A stretch of DNA of 15,315 nt, taken from contig CBEVZC010000070.1 of NCBI GenBank assembly GCA_965554225.1, forward strand, positions 1 to 15,315. Reading direction: 5' to 3'. Below are positions 1-6,885 of this stretch, piece after piece. The translations under genes and the position numbers were made by a program. Each line of letters starts with the position of its first letter. Within the stretch, counting starts at the first letter, position 1. The notes below the pieces were generated by a model. That model saw only the letters and a list, made by a program, of their open reading frames with translations. It ran no database searches and was not told the origin of the DNA. This DNA is from BMS3ABIN04 sp965554225. Its GTDB lineage: Bacteria; Bacteroidota; Ignavibacteria; Ignavibacteriales; Melioribacteraceae.

Positions 1-41
1 TATTTGGGGTGTACTTTATTTACTTGACATTGGTATTAATA

Positions 42-80
42 GACATACCGGTTTCGACGTATGGAGAATACCGGTATCTC
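42..80. repeat. Intergenic palindromic repeat, copy A
   Basis: The arms ATACCGGT (45-52) and ACCGGTAT (70-77) are perfect inverted repeats. They extend outward to about 10 bp with one mismatch and enclose a 17-base loop. The interior, GTTTCGAC followed by GAGAATACCGG, recurs in inverted orientation at 2548-2573, and a weaker inverted relative lies at 105-131. The transcript could fold into a stable hairpin. I interpret it as a REP-like dispersed element. The family name is unknown to me, and I infer the relation from only three copies. Confidence 0.5.
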
Positions 81-104
81 ATAAAAAGTACAATTGATGA
101 AATG

Positions 105-131
105 CCGGTATCAAAACTTTATCGACAACGG
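105..131. repeat. Diverged inverted copy of the palindromic repeat (A')
   Basis: The reverse complement of this stretch begins CCGTTGTCGA and ends GATACCGG. It has the same 27-base length and the same ends as 48-74 (CCGGTTTCGA ... GAATACCGG), with 16 of 27 positions identical when aligned without gaps. The middle is not conserved. Together with copy A it makes a head-to-head pair, an arrangement typical of REP/BIME-like elements. The similarity is modest and chance cannot be excluded. Confidence 0.3.
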
Positions 132-211
132 AGATTGTAAAGCGAATCTTCTGATTGGCTAAAAAAATGGAATTACTTAAAGTAAGACTATTCAAATAAT
201 AAAAAACTACT

Positions 212-252
212 TGGCACTAATCTTGATAATTATTAATCACAATCAATAAAAT
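212..252 (+). promoter_or_regulatory. Overlapping promoter candidates for the 98-residue gene
   Basis: Two readings overlap here. A sigma-70-like pair is TTGATA (223-228) and TAAAAT (247-252) with an 18-base spacer, each matching five of six consensus bases. A sigma-54-like pair is TGGCAC (212-217), five bases, then TTGAT (223-227). This has the right spacing, but A replaces the usual C of the -12 GC. The sigma-70 reading is the better match. Predicted starts near 238 (sigma-54) or 259 (sigma-70) would give leaders of about 34 or 13 bases before the ATG at 272. Confidence 0.4.
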
Positions 253-271
253 ATTAAACTTTGGAGGAAGC

Positions 272-568
272 ATGGAAGCTTTTTACGACGCATCAACTAC
301 CGCAAATATTTTATTACGACAAGTACTTCAAGATTTAAAAATTACGGAAACAATTGAGGATTGTGTAAAAACAGGCTTGGATAAAAAGATTTTCAAGGAA
401 TGTAAACGAAGAATTGAACGAAAATTTGAAGATAAAAATTTTCAAGAACTATTAAAATTCTTTGTAGCCAGCTATTTTATAGATGAATCAATTGATGTTG
501 AAGAGCTACAGGATGAGGGATCGGAACATTTTGAAAGATATTCCGATCTTGAAAAAACAACTAATTAG
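272..568 (+). CDS. Unrecognised 98-residue acidic, helical protein
   Basis: I do not recognise this protein. It starts at an ATG with a strong ribosome binding site (GGAGGA, 263-268) and has a promoter-like stretch just upstream, so I judge it a real gene. There is no signal peptide or membrane segment. Residues about 10-70 are rich in Lys, Glu, Leu and Phe, as in a small helical bundle. The last 25 or so residues (from about DESIDVEELQ) are strongly acidic with a polar end. Cys appears only near residues 26 and 44. It stands alone: upstream lies a repeat-bearing gap, and downstream, convergently, the remnant of an NtrC-type regulator. A small cytoplasmic adaptor or regulator would fit, but nothing in the sequence assigns a function. 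Confidence 0.65.
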   Translation: MEAFYDASTTANILLRQVLQDLKITETIEDCVKTGLDKKIFKECKRRIERKFEDKNFQELLKFFVASYFIDESIDVEELQDEGSEHFERYSDLEKTTN

Positions 569-613
569 TGGATAAATTTAACCATTTGTCTACATTTGAC
601 ACATTTGGAATTG

Positions 614-792
614 TTAATCTATCTTTTTATCGATACCGTATTTTTGCATTTTCTTAAACAAGTTTGTACGGTCAATACCTAAATCTCGCGCCGTCTCCAA
701 AATTTCCAATTATTTTTCTTCAAAGCAACTGATATAAAATTCTTTTCAAAATTCGACCTTGCTAACTTTAAGGAGGTTTGATCAGTAGTATA
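614..792 (-). pseudogene. Remnant of an NtrC-family (Fis-type HTH) regulator C-terminus
   Basis: Reading the minus strand from about 792 gives a helix-like stretch (LKLARSNFEKNF ... LKKNNWK). After one missing base at about 701-702 it continues in the next frame as ETARDLGIDRTNLFKKMQKY, then GIDKKID and a stop at 614. This is the Fis-type DNA-binding end of sigma-54 activators. It lines up with the end of the regulator at the right edge of the window (FKEKAEKAFI, NNWNISKTA, HLYNKMKKYDI). Before position 792 the frame hits a stop codon, and the AAA+ domain is absent because the transporter gene begins almost at once. It is therefore a truncated, frameshifted relic of a paralogous regulator. 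A sequencing error could explain the frameshift but not the missing domains. Confidence 0.75.
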
Positions 793-841
793 TTATTCAT
801 TCTTAAATTAGTTTGAATCTTACCAATTGCATTCATCCAAA

Positions 842-2383
842 TCATATAGCAGCAGATTTTTGTTTTAACACAAATTTATCATACAAAAACACAAGTACTG
901 CTGTTCCAAGAGCAATTAGTGCGAATATAAGCCACATAAGATCAGGTCTTTGCATATCACGTGCAAAAGCCGCATATAATTGTCCAGATAAAATTCCACC
1001 GAATAAATTACCTAATGCAACACACCAGTAAAAATATCCCATGTAAAGTGCTACTTTATCCGGCGGAGCAATTTTACCTGTGTATTCTTTGGACTTTGGA
1101 CTAGCCATCATTTCTCCGAATGAAAACACAATAATTCCGGCAACTACAATCCAGCCCATTGTTCCAAAAATCAAAATTGAAAAACTGACAACTGTAATAA
1201 GTGTTCCCCAAAATATTGTGGTGAATGGTTTAAGTCTAGTTACCAAATAAGAAACTAACACCTGGAAAAATATTATTGCCCCTGCATTCAAATTGATAAG
1301 ATATTCAGGGTTAACTTGCCCGGAATTAGCCATTGATTGAGAGAAAGATTTGAAAGTTTCGTTTGATATGCCTAAAAAGAGGAAAATTGATTTTACAAAA
1401 TTCATCAAATCCGACGTATCAACAAAGTCTCTTATATAAAGCGGAAGGGTATAAAATATTTGGTTGAAAGAAGTCCAAAAACCGGACATAAGCAAAAGGA
1501 ACAAACCGAATTTCCAGTCGCCTAACTTCATTGGTGAGGTATACCAACTAGCATATAATTTTCTGCTGCTGAATCTCAGAGCTATATCATAGACAAAATT
1601 AATAACTATCCATCCGACTGAAATATAAATTATTTCCGCCCATGTAAAAGATCCGTCTGAAGTATATTTAGAACCTAAAACAAGGATTGTAAGTAAACCA
1701 AAGATAAAAAGGAAAAAACGTCCGTTTCCTAAAACTTCTACCATATCAGTCAGAACTTTTTTTAATGTTCGCGGATTCTCCGACTTTGATTCGGAAGTTG
1801 GCTCTTTATAAAATATTGTAACAAAAATAAAATTAACCGCAATCCAACCGGCAGATGCAATAAAAACATATTCCCATGATATTGCTCTTACAATTCCCGC
1901 TACTATTGGTCCAATAAATCCGCCGATATTTACCATCATATAAAAAATACCGAATCCCATAGAAGAAGTTTTATCATTAGTAACTTTAGAAACTGTTCCA
2001 ATTATAACCGGTTTAAACATTGCTGCGCCAAGTGCGACTAACATAAAAGCTAAAAAGAAAGTCGGGAAAGTTTTAAATTGACCTAATAAATAATAAGCAG
2101 GAACCATAACAGAGAATGCCGCAAAAAGCATTTTTCTAAATCCATATCTATCTGCAAGAGCGCCGGTAACTACAGGAAATAAATAAAGAAAAAACGTTAC
2201 GACACCTTGAAGCACACCGCGATCTTCATCTGAGAAACCTAAACCTCCGCTTTTAATAGAACCGGTAATGTATAATGATGAAACCGCAAAAAATCCATAC
2301 CATGCCATCCGTTCAAATATTTCCATCGTGTTTGCAACCCAAAACGTGACGGGGAAGTCTTTTAATCTTATTTTAGTTTCCAT
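842..2383 (-). CDS. POT/PTR2-family proton-coupled peptide transporter
   Basis: This 513-residue inner-membrane transporter of the major facilitator superfamily probably imports di- and tripeptides with protons. The first helix carries EIFERMAWYG (residues 21-30), the family's ExxERFxYY proton-coupling motif with Met and Trp replacing Phe and the first Tyr. The MFS motif A follows at 74-84 (GALADRYGFRK), a conserved Phe-Lys-Pro at 123-125, and the PTR2 signature around 147-160 (FYMMVNIGGFIGPI). Many further hydrophobic segments run to a short charged tail, and the length is normal for the family. The ATG is preceded by AGGA at a good distance, and a promoter lies in the gap shared with purC. 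It is transcribed away from purC and is probably a single gene, followed by a regulator relic. The altered ExxER motif makes the exact substrate uncertain. Confidence 0.85.
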   Translation of the reverse strand: METKIRLKDFPVTFWVANTMEIFERMAWYGFFAVSSLYITGSIKSGGLGFSDEDRGVLQGVVTFFLYLFPVVTGALADRYGFRKMLFAAFSVMVPAYYLLGQFKTFPTFFLAFMLVALGAAMFKPVIIGTVSKVTNDKTSSMGFGIFYMMVNIGGFIGPIVAGIVRAISWEYVFIASAGWIAVNFIFVTIFYKEPTSESKSENPRTLKKVLTDMVEVLGNGRFFLFIFGLLTILVLGSKYTSDGSFTWAEIIYISVGWIVINFVYDIALRFSSRKLYASWYTSPMKLGDWKFGLFLLLMSGFWTSFNQIFYTLPLYIRDFVDTSDLMNFVKSIFLFLGISNETFKSFSQSMANSGQVNPEYLINLNAGAIIFFQVLVSYLVTRLKPFTTIFWGTLITVVSFSILIFGTMGWIVVAGIIVFSFGEMMASPKSKEYTGKIAPPDKVALYMGYFYWCVALGNLFGGILSGQLYAAFARDMQRPDLMWLIFALIALGTAVLVFLYDKFVLKQKSAAI

Positions 2384-2419
2384 GTTATCCTGTTTATCAA
2401 ATTTGGAAATAAAGCTTTG

Positions 2420-2448
2420 AAGATAATCACGTGAAACGGTTTTATCAA
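2420..2448 (-). promoter_or_regulatory. Sigma-70-like promoter for the POT transporter
   Basis: On the minus strand TTGATA (2443-2448) is followed after exactly 17 bases by TATCTT (2420-2425). These match five and four of six consensus bases. Transcription would start near 2413, leaving a leader of about 30 bases before the ATG at 2383. The call rests on the motif match only. Confidence 0.4.
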
Positions 2449-2520
2449 GTTAGAATTATTGCCAAAAGTAAAATATTAAGTAAAAGGTTTATCAAACAGC
2501 TAAAATTAAGAACTATTCAA

Positions 2521-2577
2521 GAGATTCCCAGCAAAATGCTGGATAAACCGGTATTCTCATTTGTCGAAACGGGAATA
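2521..2577. repeat. Intergenic palindromic repeat, copy B (ATTCCC...GGGAAT ends)
   Basis: The element is bounded by ATTCCC (2524-2529) and its inverse GGGAAT (2571-2576). Inside the left end is a perfect small hairpin, CCAGCA, AAA, TGCTGG (2528-2542). The right half, CCGGTATTCTCAT then TGTCGAAACGGG (2548-2573), is the inverse of copy A at 48-74 with one gap and a few mismatches. The ATTCCC/GGGAAT ends resemble the dRS3-type repeats known from other bacteria, by form only. It lies between divergent genes, downstream of neither, so it is unlikely to be a plain terminator. Confidence 0.5.
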
Positions 2578-2692
2578 ACACATTATTTTTGCTTTTGCAA
2601 CATGTTAATTTTCAAACTATTTAAATACCTTTTTATTAAGCATAAGCTCAATAGTAATTCTAAGATTTTACGAGTTAAATACACGTTAGAAG

Positions 2693-2721
2693 TTGAATTC
2701 CGTATAAACTCTAACTATATT
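2693..2721 (+). promoter_or_regulatory. Sigma-70-like promoter for purC
   Basis: TTGAAT (2693-2698) and TATATT (2716-2721) are separated by exactly 17 bases. Each is close to consensus (four and five of six bases). Transcription would start near 2728, just ahead of the ribosome binding site AGGAGA (2737-2742). The rest of the 363-base gap holds the repeat at 2521-2577, the divergent transporter promoter and otherwise nothing I recognise. Confidence 0.5.
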
Positions 2722-2746
2722 TTGATTTTAAATTATAGGAGAAAAA

Positions 2747-3640
2747 TTGGCTACAAAAGTTATCACCGAAACTAATTTTCCTGAACTAAAACTCTTCAAA
2801 AAAGGTAAAGTAAGAGATATTTACGATCTCGGTAATTCATTCTTAATGATCTCGACAGACAGACTTTCGGCATTCGATGTAATAATGCAGCAGGGTATTC
2901 CGTTAAAAGGGAAAATACTTACACAAATTTCCAAATTTTGGTTTGACTTTTTTAAGGATGATATCAAAAATCATGTGATTTCAACAGAAGTTGATCAATT
3001 CCCTGAAAAAGCAAAACACTACCGAGAAGATCTTGCTGATAGAACCATGCTTGTAAAAAAAGCGGAAATGATTCCGCTTGAATGTATTGTGCGCGGCTAC
3101 CTATCCGGTTCGGGATGGAAAGATTATCAATCAACCGGAAAAATTGGCGGGATAAAACTTCCCAACGGATTAGTCGAATCGGAAAAATTACCGGAGCCCA
3201 TATTTACACCATCTACCAAAGCAGAAATAGGAGACCATGACGAAACAATTTCTCATCAAAAAGCAATTGATCTGGTGGGCGAAGAAACTTTTAATTTTTT
3301 AAGAGATAATGCAATTTTAATTTATAAAAAAGCTGCCGGATACGCCGAAAGTAAAGGAATTATAATCGCCGATACTAAAATGGAATTCGGATTTGTCGAC
3401 GGCAAAATTATTCTTATTGACGAATTGTTAACTCCCGACTCCTCGCGATTTTGGCCTGCGGATAAATATGAAAAGGGAAGAGCACAAGATAGTTTTGATA
3501 AGCAATATGTCCGTGATTATTTGCTTTCGATTAATTTTAATAAAAAACCTCCGGCACCAATTTTGCCCGATGAAGTAATTCAAAATACTAGTAAAAAATA
3601 TCTCGATGCATTGGTTAAACTTACAGGGAAGTTAATTTAA
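2747..3640 (+). CDS. purC: Phosphoribosylaminoimidazole-succinocarboxamide synthase (SAICAR synthetase)
   Basis: This enzyme joins CAIR and aspartate using ATP to make SAICAR, a middle step of de novo purine synthesis in the cytoplasm. Signatures in order: GKVRDIYDLG (residues 20-29), STDRLSAFDVIM (36-47), IPLECIVRGYLSGSGW (109-124), EIGDHDETIS (160-169), ADTKMEFG (208-215), and IDELLTPDSSRFWPADKYEKG from about 224. The 297 residues fit the long, yeast-type branch, not the roughly 240-residue E. coli type. The start is TTG at 2747, chosen because AGGAGA sits 5 bases upstream and the product then begins just before the conserved core. It is the first gene of the long plus-strand run and is followed after two bases by the DUF971 gene, so the two are probably cotranscribed. 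Confidence 0.96.
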   Translation: MATKVITETNFPELKLFKKGKVRDIYDLGNSFLMISTDRLSAFDVIMQQGIPLKGKILTQISKFWFDFFKDDIKNHVISTEVDQFPEKAKHYREDLADRTMLVKKAEMIPLECIVRGYLSGSGWKDYQSTGKIGGIKLPNGLVESEKLPEPIFTPSTKAEIGDHDETISHQKAIDLVGEETFNFLRDNAILIYKKAAGYAESKGIIIADTKMEFGFVDGKIILIDELLTPDSSRFWPADKYEKGRAQDSFDKQYVRDYLLSINFNKKPPAPILPDEVIQNTSKKYLDALVKLTGKLI

Positions 3641-3642
3641 AT

Positions 3643-3948
3643 ATGGCACCGCAAAAATTAGAAATTGAAAATAACAACACACTAAAAATAAATTGGGATG
3701 ATAATTCGGTTGATAAAATTAAATTAGTCGATCTGCGTAAAAATTGTCCTTGTGCAATTTGTTCATCTCAAGAACCGGGCTCCGATGAAATGATTGTAAG
3801 AAGATACACTGATTCTCAAGTTCAAGTAGCTTCTATTAGTCCTGTTGGTCAATATGCTATTAATATTATTTGGAAAGACGGTCATAATACCGGCATTTAT
3901 GAATACGATTATCTTAAAGAGTTATCCGAGAAATTTAAAGTAGATTAA
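3643..3948 (+). CDS. DUF971 (GBBH-like N-terminal domain) protein
   Basis: This small single-domain protein of 101 residues belongs to the DUF971 family, the domain also found at the N-terminus of gamma-butyrobetaine hydroxylases and fused to some Mrp/ApbC iron-sulfur carriers. The visible signature is LRKNCPCAIC (residues 31-40), with Cys35, Cys37 and Cys40. The second is GQYAINIIWKDGHNTGIY (69-86), ending in the usual YLKEL. With His81 these cysteines could form the zinc site described for the domain in hydroxylases. No catalytic domain is attached, and the cellular role of free-standing members is not settled. The ATG follows the purC stop after two bases, with only a distant purine-rich stretch as ribosome binding site, so it probably relies on translation from purC. 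Confidence 0.9.
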   Translation: MAPQKLEIENNNTLKINWDDNSVDKIKLVDLRKNCPCAICSSQEPGSDEMIVRRYTDSQVQVASISPVGQYAINIIWKDGHNTGIYEYDYLKELSEKFKVD

Positions 3949-3958
3949 GTTCTGTTAT

Positions 3959-3983
3959 TATAATTTTTAGTATTTTAAAAATT
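3959..3983 (+). promoter_or_regulatory. Possible promoter and AT hairpin before pgsA
   Basis: The 60-base gap before pgsA contains a perfect -10 hexamer, TATAAT (3959-3964), but only a weak -35 (TTTAAA, 19 bases upstream). Overlapping it is an AT-only inverted repeat, AATTTTTA (3962-3969) and TAAAAATT (3976-3983). The hairpin would be weak. In so AT-rich a genome either element could be chance. Confidence 0.25.
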
Positions 3984-4008
3984 TCATCAATTAGTGAATG
4001 CTGTCTAA

Positions 4009-4608
4009 ATGGTTTTACCGAATCAATTAACTACACTAAGAATAATCCTCACACCCATTTTCTTTTTCCTTTTTATTTCGGATGACCCATTGCTGAAGCA
4101 AATAGCTCTCATTATCTATTTTATAGCTGCAATAACAGATTGGTACGACGGATGGTTAGCGAGGAAATTTAATTATATTACAAATTGGGGGAAATTTATG
4201 GACCCGCTGGCAGATAAGTTTTTAACTTCTGCTGCTTTTATTGCGTTTGTTATTTTAGGCTTTGTTCCATTGTGGATGGTAACTATAATTATTGTCCGGG
4301 ATTTTTATGTGACAGGCTTAAGAATTTACGCAGATATTCAAAATAAAGCTTTCACTACTAGTAAACTGGCAAAAGTTAAAACTTTTACCCAAATGATTTT
4401 TGTGTTTTATTTGCTTATTGCAATTACTCTTAAAACAATTCAGCCGCTTGCTGCAAACTCTAATCATTTGCTTAACATGCTCACTGATCATTACTTTGTT
4501 TATTATACTATGCTCATTATTACATTATTTACATTCTATACCGGTATAACATATACAAGAAATAATTTGACTCTTATTAAGGAACTATTTTCTTTTGAAA
4601 CCAAATAA
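4009..4608 (+). CDS. pgsA: CDP-diacylglycerol--glycerol-3-phosphate 3-phosphatidyltransferase
   Basis: This inner-membrane enzyme exchanges CMP of CDP-diacylglycerol for glycerol-3-phosphate, giving phosphatidylglycerophosphate, the committed step to phosphatidylglycerol and cardiolipin. The complete CDP-alcohol phosphotransferase motif is visible: Asp44, Asp47-Gly48, Ala51-Arg52, Gly61, Asp65 and Asp69, with family spacing. The N-terminus (LPNQLTTLRIILTP) is typical of PgsA and several hydrophobic helices follow. At 199 residues the length is normal. An in-frame stop lies directly before the ATG at 4009, which fixes the start, yet no Shine-Dalgarno sequence is evident. The next gene, pgpA, catalyses the next step and overlaps it by 14 bases. 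Related CDP-alcohol transferases are possible, but the pgpA partner supports PgsA. Confidence 0.93.
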   Translation: MVLPNQLTTLRIILTPIFFFLFISDDPLLKQIALIIYFIAAITDWYDGWLARKFNYITNWGKFMDPLADKFLTSAAFIAFVILGFVPLWMVTIIIVRDFYVTGLRIYADIQNKAFTTSKLAKVKTFTQMIFVFYLLIAITLKTIQPLAANSNHLLNMLTDHYFVYYTMLIITLFTFYTGITYTRNNLTLIKELFSFETK

Positions 4609-5047
4609 ATTTGAAAAATTTATCGGTTCCGGTTTTCTATCGGGTTATATTCCTTTCGCTCCCGGTACGTTCGGAAGCCTGGTTGCATTTTTAATTTATT
4701 TAATTCCCGGATTTGAAAATCCCACTATTATGTTGATTTTTATTTCCTTAACAACTGTAGCCGGATATTATATTTCAAATAAATTTGAAAAGGAATACGG
4801 CAAAGACCCGCCGCAGTGTACTATTGATGAATTTGTCGGGACATGGATAAGTCTGCTTTTTGTTCCTAAAATTTTGTGGCTTATTCTTATAGATTTTGTA
4901 CTTTGGAGAGCGCTCGATATTCTAAAACCATTCCCCGCAAGGCAATTGGAAAAATTAAATGGTGGTTTGGGTATAATGATTGATGATATAATATCCGGTG
5001 TTTATAGTTTAATAATTGTACATATCTTTATATTTTTCGTATTATAA
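4595..5047 (+). CDS. pgpA: Phosphatidylglycerophosphatase A
   Basis: This membrane phosphatase removes the terminal phosphate of phosphatidylglycerophosphate to give phosphatidylglycerol. Motifs visible in its 150 residues: FAPGTFGSL (21-29), IDEFVGTW (77-84), WRALDILKPFPARQLE (104-119), and GGLGIMIDDIISGVY (123-137) with the acidic pair Asp130-Asp131. These are the characteristic metal-binding and catalytic segments. Three or four hydrophobic stretches lie between them. The start is TTG at 4595, inside the end of pgsA. AGGA about 11 bases upstream and the lack of any other good start before the conserved motif support it. The overlap with pgsA suggests coupled translation, giving balanced amounts of two consecutive enzymes. 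Confidence 0.93.
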   Translation: MKPNKFEKFIGSGFLSGYIPFAPGTFGSLVAFLIYLIPGFENPTIMLIFISLTTVAGYYISNKFEKEYGKDPPQCTIDEFVGTWISLLFVPKILWLILIDFVLWRALDILKPFPARQLEKLNGGLGIMIDDIISGVYSLIIVHIFIFFVL

Positions 5048-5071
5048 TTCTTAAATTAAATTAAGTGTGAA

Positions 5072-6331
5072 ATGAAAACTCATATTATTACTATCGGCGA
5101 CGAAATACTTATCGGCAATACGTTAAACACTAATGCCGCATTCATTGGTGAAAAATTAACTGAGAAAGATTTTAACATTATTAAGACTTCTGTAGTTGGC
5201 GATGAGGAAGAAGCAATCTTAAATGAATTCGAAGACGTTTTTAACAAAAATGATATTATAATTGTTACCGGCGGACTCGGTCCTACGCATGATGATATTA
5301 CAAAAAAATGCGTAACAAAGTTTTTTAATACCGGATTAAAGCTTAACAAAGAAATATTAGCTGATGTTGAAGAAAGAGTAAAAAAACGCGGACTTGAATT
5401 AACCGAGTTAATTAAAGAACAGGCACTTGTACCTGAAATAGCTACTCCTATCAGAAACAGACGCGGTTCTGCTCCCGGTATCTGGATTGAAAAAGACAAC
5501 AAAGTATTTGTTTCTATGCCCGGCGTTCCCCATGAAATGTCTGCGATGATAGAAGATTTCGTTATTCCTAAATTAGTTGAAAAATTCGGTAATCAAAATG
5601 ATAATAAAATTACAACTCACTTATTAACGACTGGTATACCGGAAGTATTCCTTTACCAAAAATTAGGAGATTTAGACGAACTGCTATCCGGAGCTAAAAT
5701 GGCATTTTTACCCAGTCAGTTCGGCGTTAAAATGAGATTAACCGTTACGGGAGAAAGCAAAGAAGATGCTCATAATAAAATATCTGAAATTGAGCAGCTT
5801 ATCAGAAGCAAAGTTGGAAGATATATTTACGGTAAAGATAATGAAACGATTGAGCAAGTAGTAGGACGCTTATTAAAGGATAGATGTTTAACGCTTGCTA
5901 CTGCCGAATCTTGCACAGGCGGATTAATAAGCAGCCGAATAACAAACATTGGCGGAAGCAGCGCTTATTTTGAAAGGGGATTTGTAACTTACAGTAACGG
6001 CGCTAAAGTGGAAGAGTTAAACATTGACGAAGATCTTATTGAACAATATGGCGCTGTAAGCATTGAAGTTGCCCGATATATGGCGGAAGGCGCAAGAAAA
6101 GTAAGCGGAACGGATATAGGTCTGGCAGTAACGGGAATTATGGGTCCGACCGGTGCAACGGAAGATAAACCTATCGGATTGGTTTACATAGGAATTTCAG
6201 ACGAAAAAGTTTGTACCGCAAGGAAATATAATTTCGGTGATGATGACAGATTGTTAAATAAAGACAGAACTTCACAAGCTGCACTTGAGATGCTTAGAAG
6301 AAACTTACTTGGAATTCCTTATGACGAATAG
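5072..6331 (+). CDS. cinA: CinA-family nucleotide repair protein (ADP-ribose pyrophosphatase / NMN amidase)
   Basis: This is a full-length, two-domain CinA of 419 residues. The N-terminal MoCF-like domain has IGDEILIGNTLNTNA (residues 8-22) and VTGGLGPTHDDITKK (65-79). The C-terminal domain is PncC-like, with LATAESCTGGL in the last third and VTGIMGPTGATEDKPIG closer to the end. Characterised homologues hydrolyse ADP-ribose with the first domain and deamidate NMN with the second, recycling pyridine nucleotides. In some competent bacteria CinA also brings RecA to the membrane. The ATG at 5072 starts directly at the conserved core, though the ribosome binding site is weak. The 3' end overlaps thpR by 11 bases, and recA follows, so it is probably transcribed with both. 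Confidence 0.93.
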   Translation: MKTHIITIGDEILIGNTLNTNAAFIGEKLTEKDFNIIKTSVVGDEEEAILNEFEDVFNKNDIIIVTGGLGPTHDDITKKCVTKFFNTGLKLNKEILADVEERVKKRGLELTELIKEQALVPEIATPIRNRRGSAPGIWIEKDNKVFVSMPGVPHEMSAMIEDFVIPKLVEKFGNQNDNKITTHLLTTGIPEVFLYQKLGDLDELLSGAKMAFLPSQFGVKMRLTVTGESKEDAHNKISEIEQLIRSKVGRYIYGKDNETIEQVVGRLLKDRCLTLATAESCTGGLISSRITNIGGSSAYFERGFVTYSNGAKVEELNIDEDLIEQYGAVSIEVARYMAEGARKVSGTDIGLAVTGIMGPTGATEDKPIGLVYIGISDEKVCTARKYNFGDDDRLLNKDRTSQAALEMLRRNLLGIPYDE

Positions 6332-6875
6332 GCTTTTCATTTCACTTGATTTGCCTGATAATATTCTTGATGATATAGTTGTGCTGAGGAATCGGTTATA
6401 TAATGACGAAGAAAACGTACTTTGGGAATCCAAAGAGAAACTTCATATCACTCTTAAATTTTTAGGGGATGCCCCTTCGGATTTAACGGAACAGATTATA
6501 TCAACTCTTAAGGAAATAATTAAATCCTCGTCAGAAATCCATTTAAAACCTAAAAGGTTTGGACTATTTTATAGATATAAATTACCTAAAATTCTTTGGC
6601 TGGGTTTTAAGTTTGACGACAATTTATTTAACTTAAGAAACGAGATTAATTTATCTTTTAAAAAATTAGGTTTTGAGATTGATGGAAAAAGATTCAGACC
6701 TCATATTACATTGTTGCGTATTAAAGGAAATGAGGATTTTAATAAAATTAGACAATTTCTATCTTATGACTTGCAAATAAATGAATTTACTTGCAATCAA
6801 ATATCTTTAATCAAAAGTGAACTTAATCGTAATGGATCTGTATATACAATTATAAAAAGTTTTAATTTAAATTAA
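6321..6875 (+). CDS. thpR: RNA 2',3'-cyclic phosphodiesterase / 2'-5' RNA ligase family
   Basis: This 184-residue protein of the 2H phosphoesterase family (LigT/ThpR) opens 2',3'-cyclic phosphates on RNA and can join RNA by 2'-5' links in vitro. Both catalytic H-x-T motifs are present: HITL at residues 42-45 (LHITLKFLG) and HITL at 128-131 (FRPHITLLRI). I chose the ATG at 6321, giving MTNRLFISLDLP, because this is the family's usual N-terminus. An ATG at 6285 would add 12 unconserved residues from within cinA. The gene overlaps cinA by 11 bases, and recA starts 10 bases after its stop. This cinA-ligT-recA order is the one known from Deinococcus, where the genes form an operon. Confidence 0.88.
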   Translation: MTNRLFISLDLPDNILDDIVVLRNRLYNDEENVLWESKEKLHITLKFLGDAPSDLTEQIISTLKEIIKSSSEIHLKPKRFGLFYRYKLPKILWLGFKFDDNLFNLRNEINLSFKKLGFEIDGKRFRPHITLLRIKGNEDFNKIRQFLSYDLQINEFTCNQISLIKSELNRNGSVYTIIKSFNLN

Positions 6876-6885
6876 CGGAGGAAGA

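Noticed and set aside
48..64. GGTTTCGACG resembling the 5' part of tmRNA
   Set aside because: There is no matching 3' acceptor or T-arm, no tag reading frame and no CCA end; the motif belongs to the palindromic repeat, which recurs elsewhere.
97..162. 21-codon open frame (ATG at 97) in the left gap
   Set aside because: It has no ribosome binding site and runs through the diverged repeat copy; a frame this short is expected by chance.
2384..2746. Riboswitch or purine-sensing leader ahead of purC
   Set aside because: The predicted transcription start leaves only about 20 bases of leader, and no conserved riboswitch core is visible.
2431..2775. Possible 114-residue coding region starting GTG in the POT-purC gap
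   Set aside because: It overlaps the purC start in another frame, crosses the palindromic repeat and two promoters, has low-complexity Lys/Ile/Asn composition and lacks a ribosome binding site.
6285..6320. Longer thpR start adding 12 residues
   Set aside because: The added residues are out-of-frame cinA sequence and are not part of the family's usual N-terminus; ATG at 6321 begins at the conserved RLFISLDLP.
6839..6848. TGTATATACA palindrome before recA as a LexA box
   Set aside because: It lies within the thpR coding sequence, does not fit the CTGT-N8-ACAG or Gram-positive LexA consensus, and can be explained by the conserved VYT codons.
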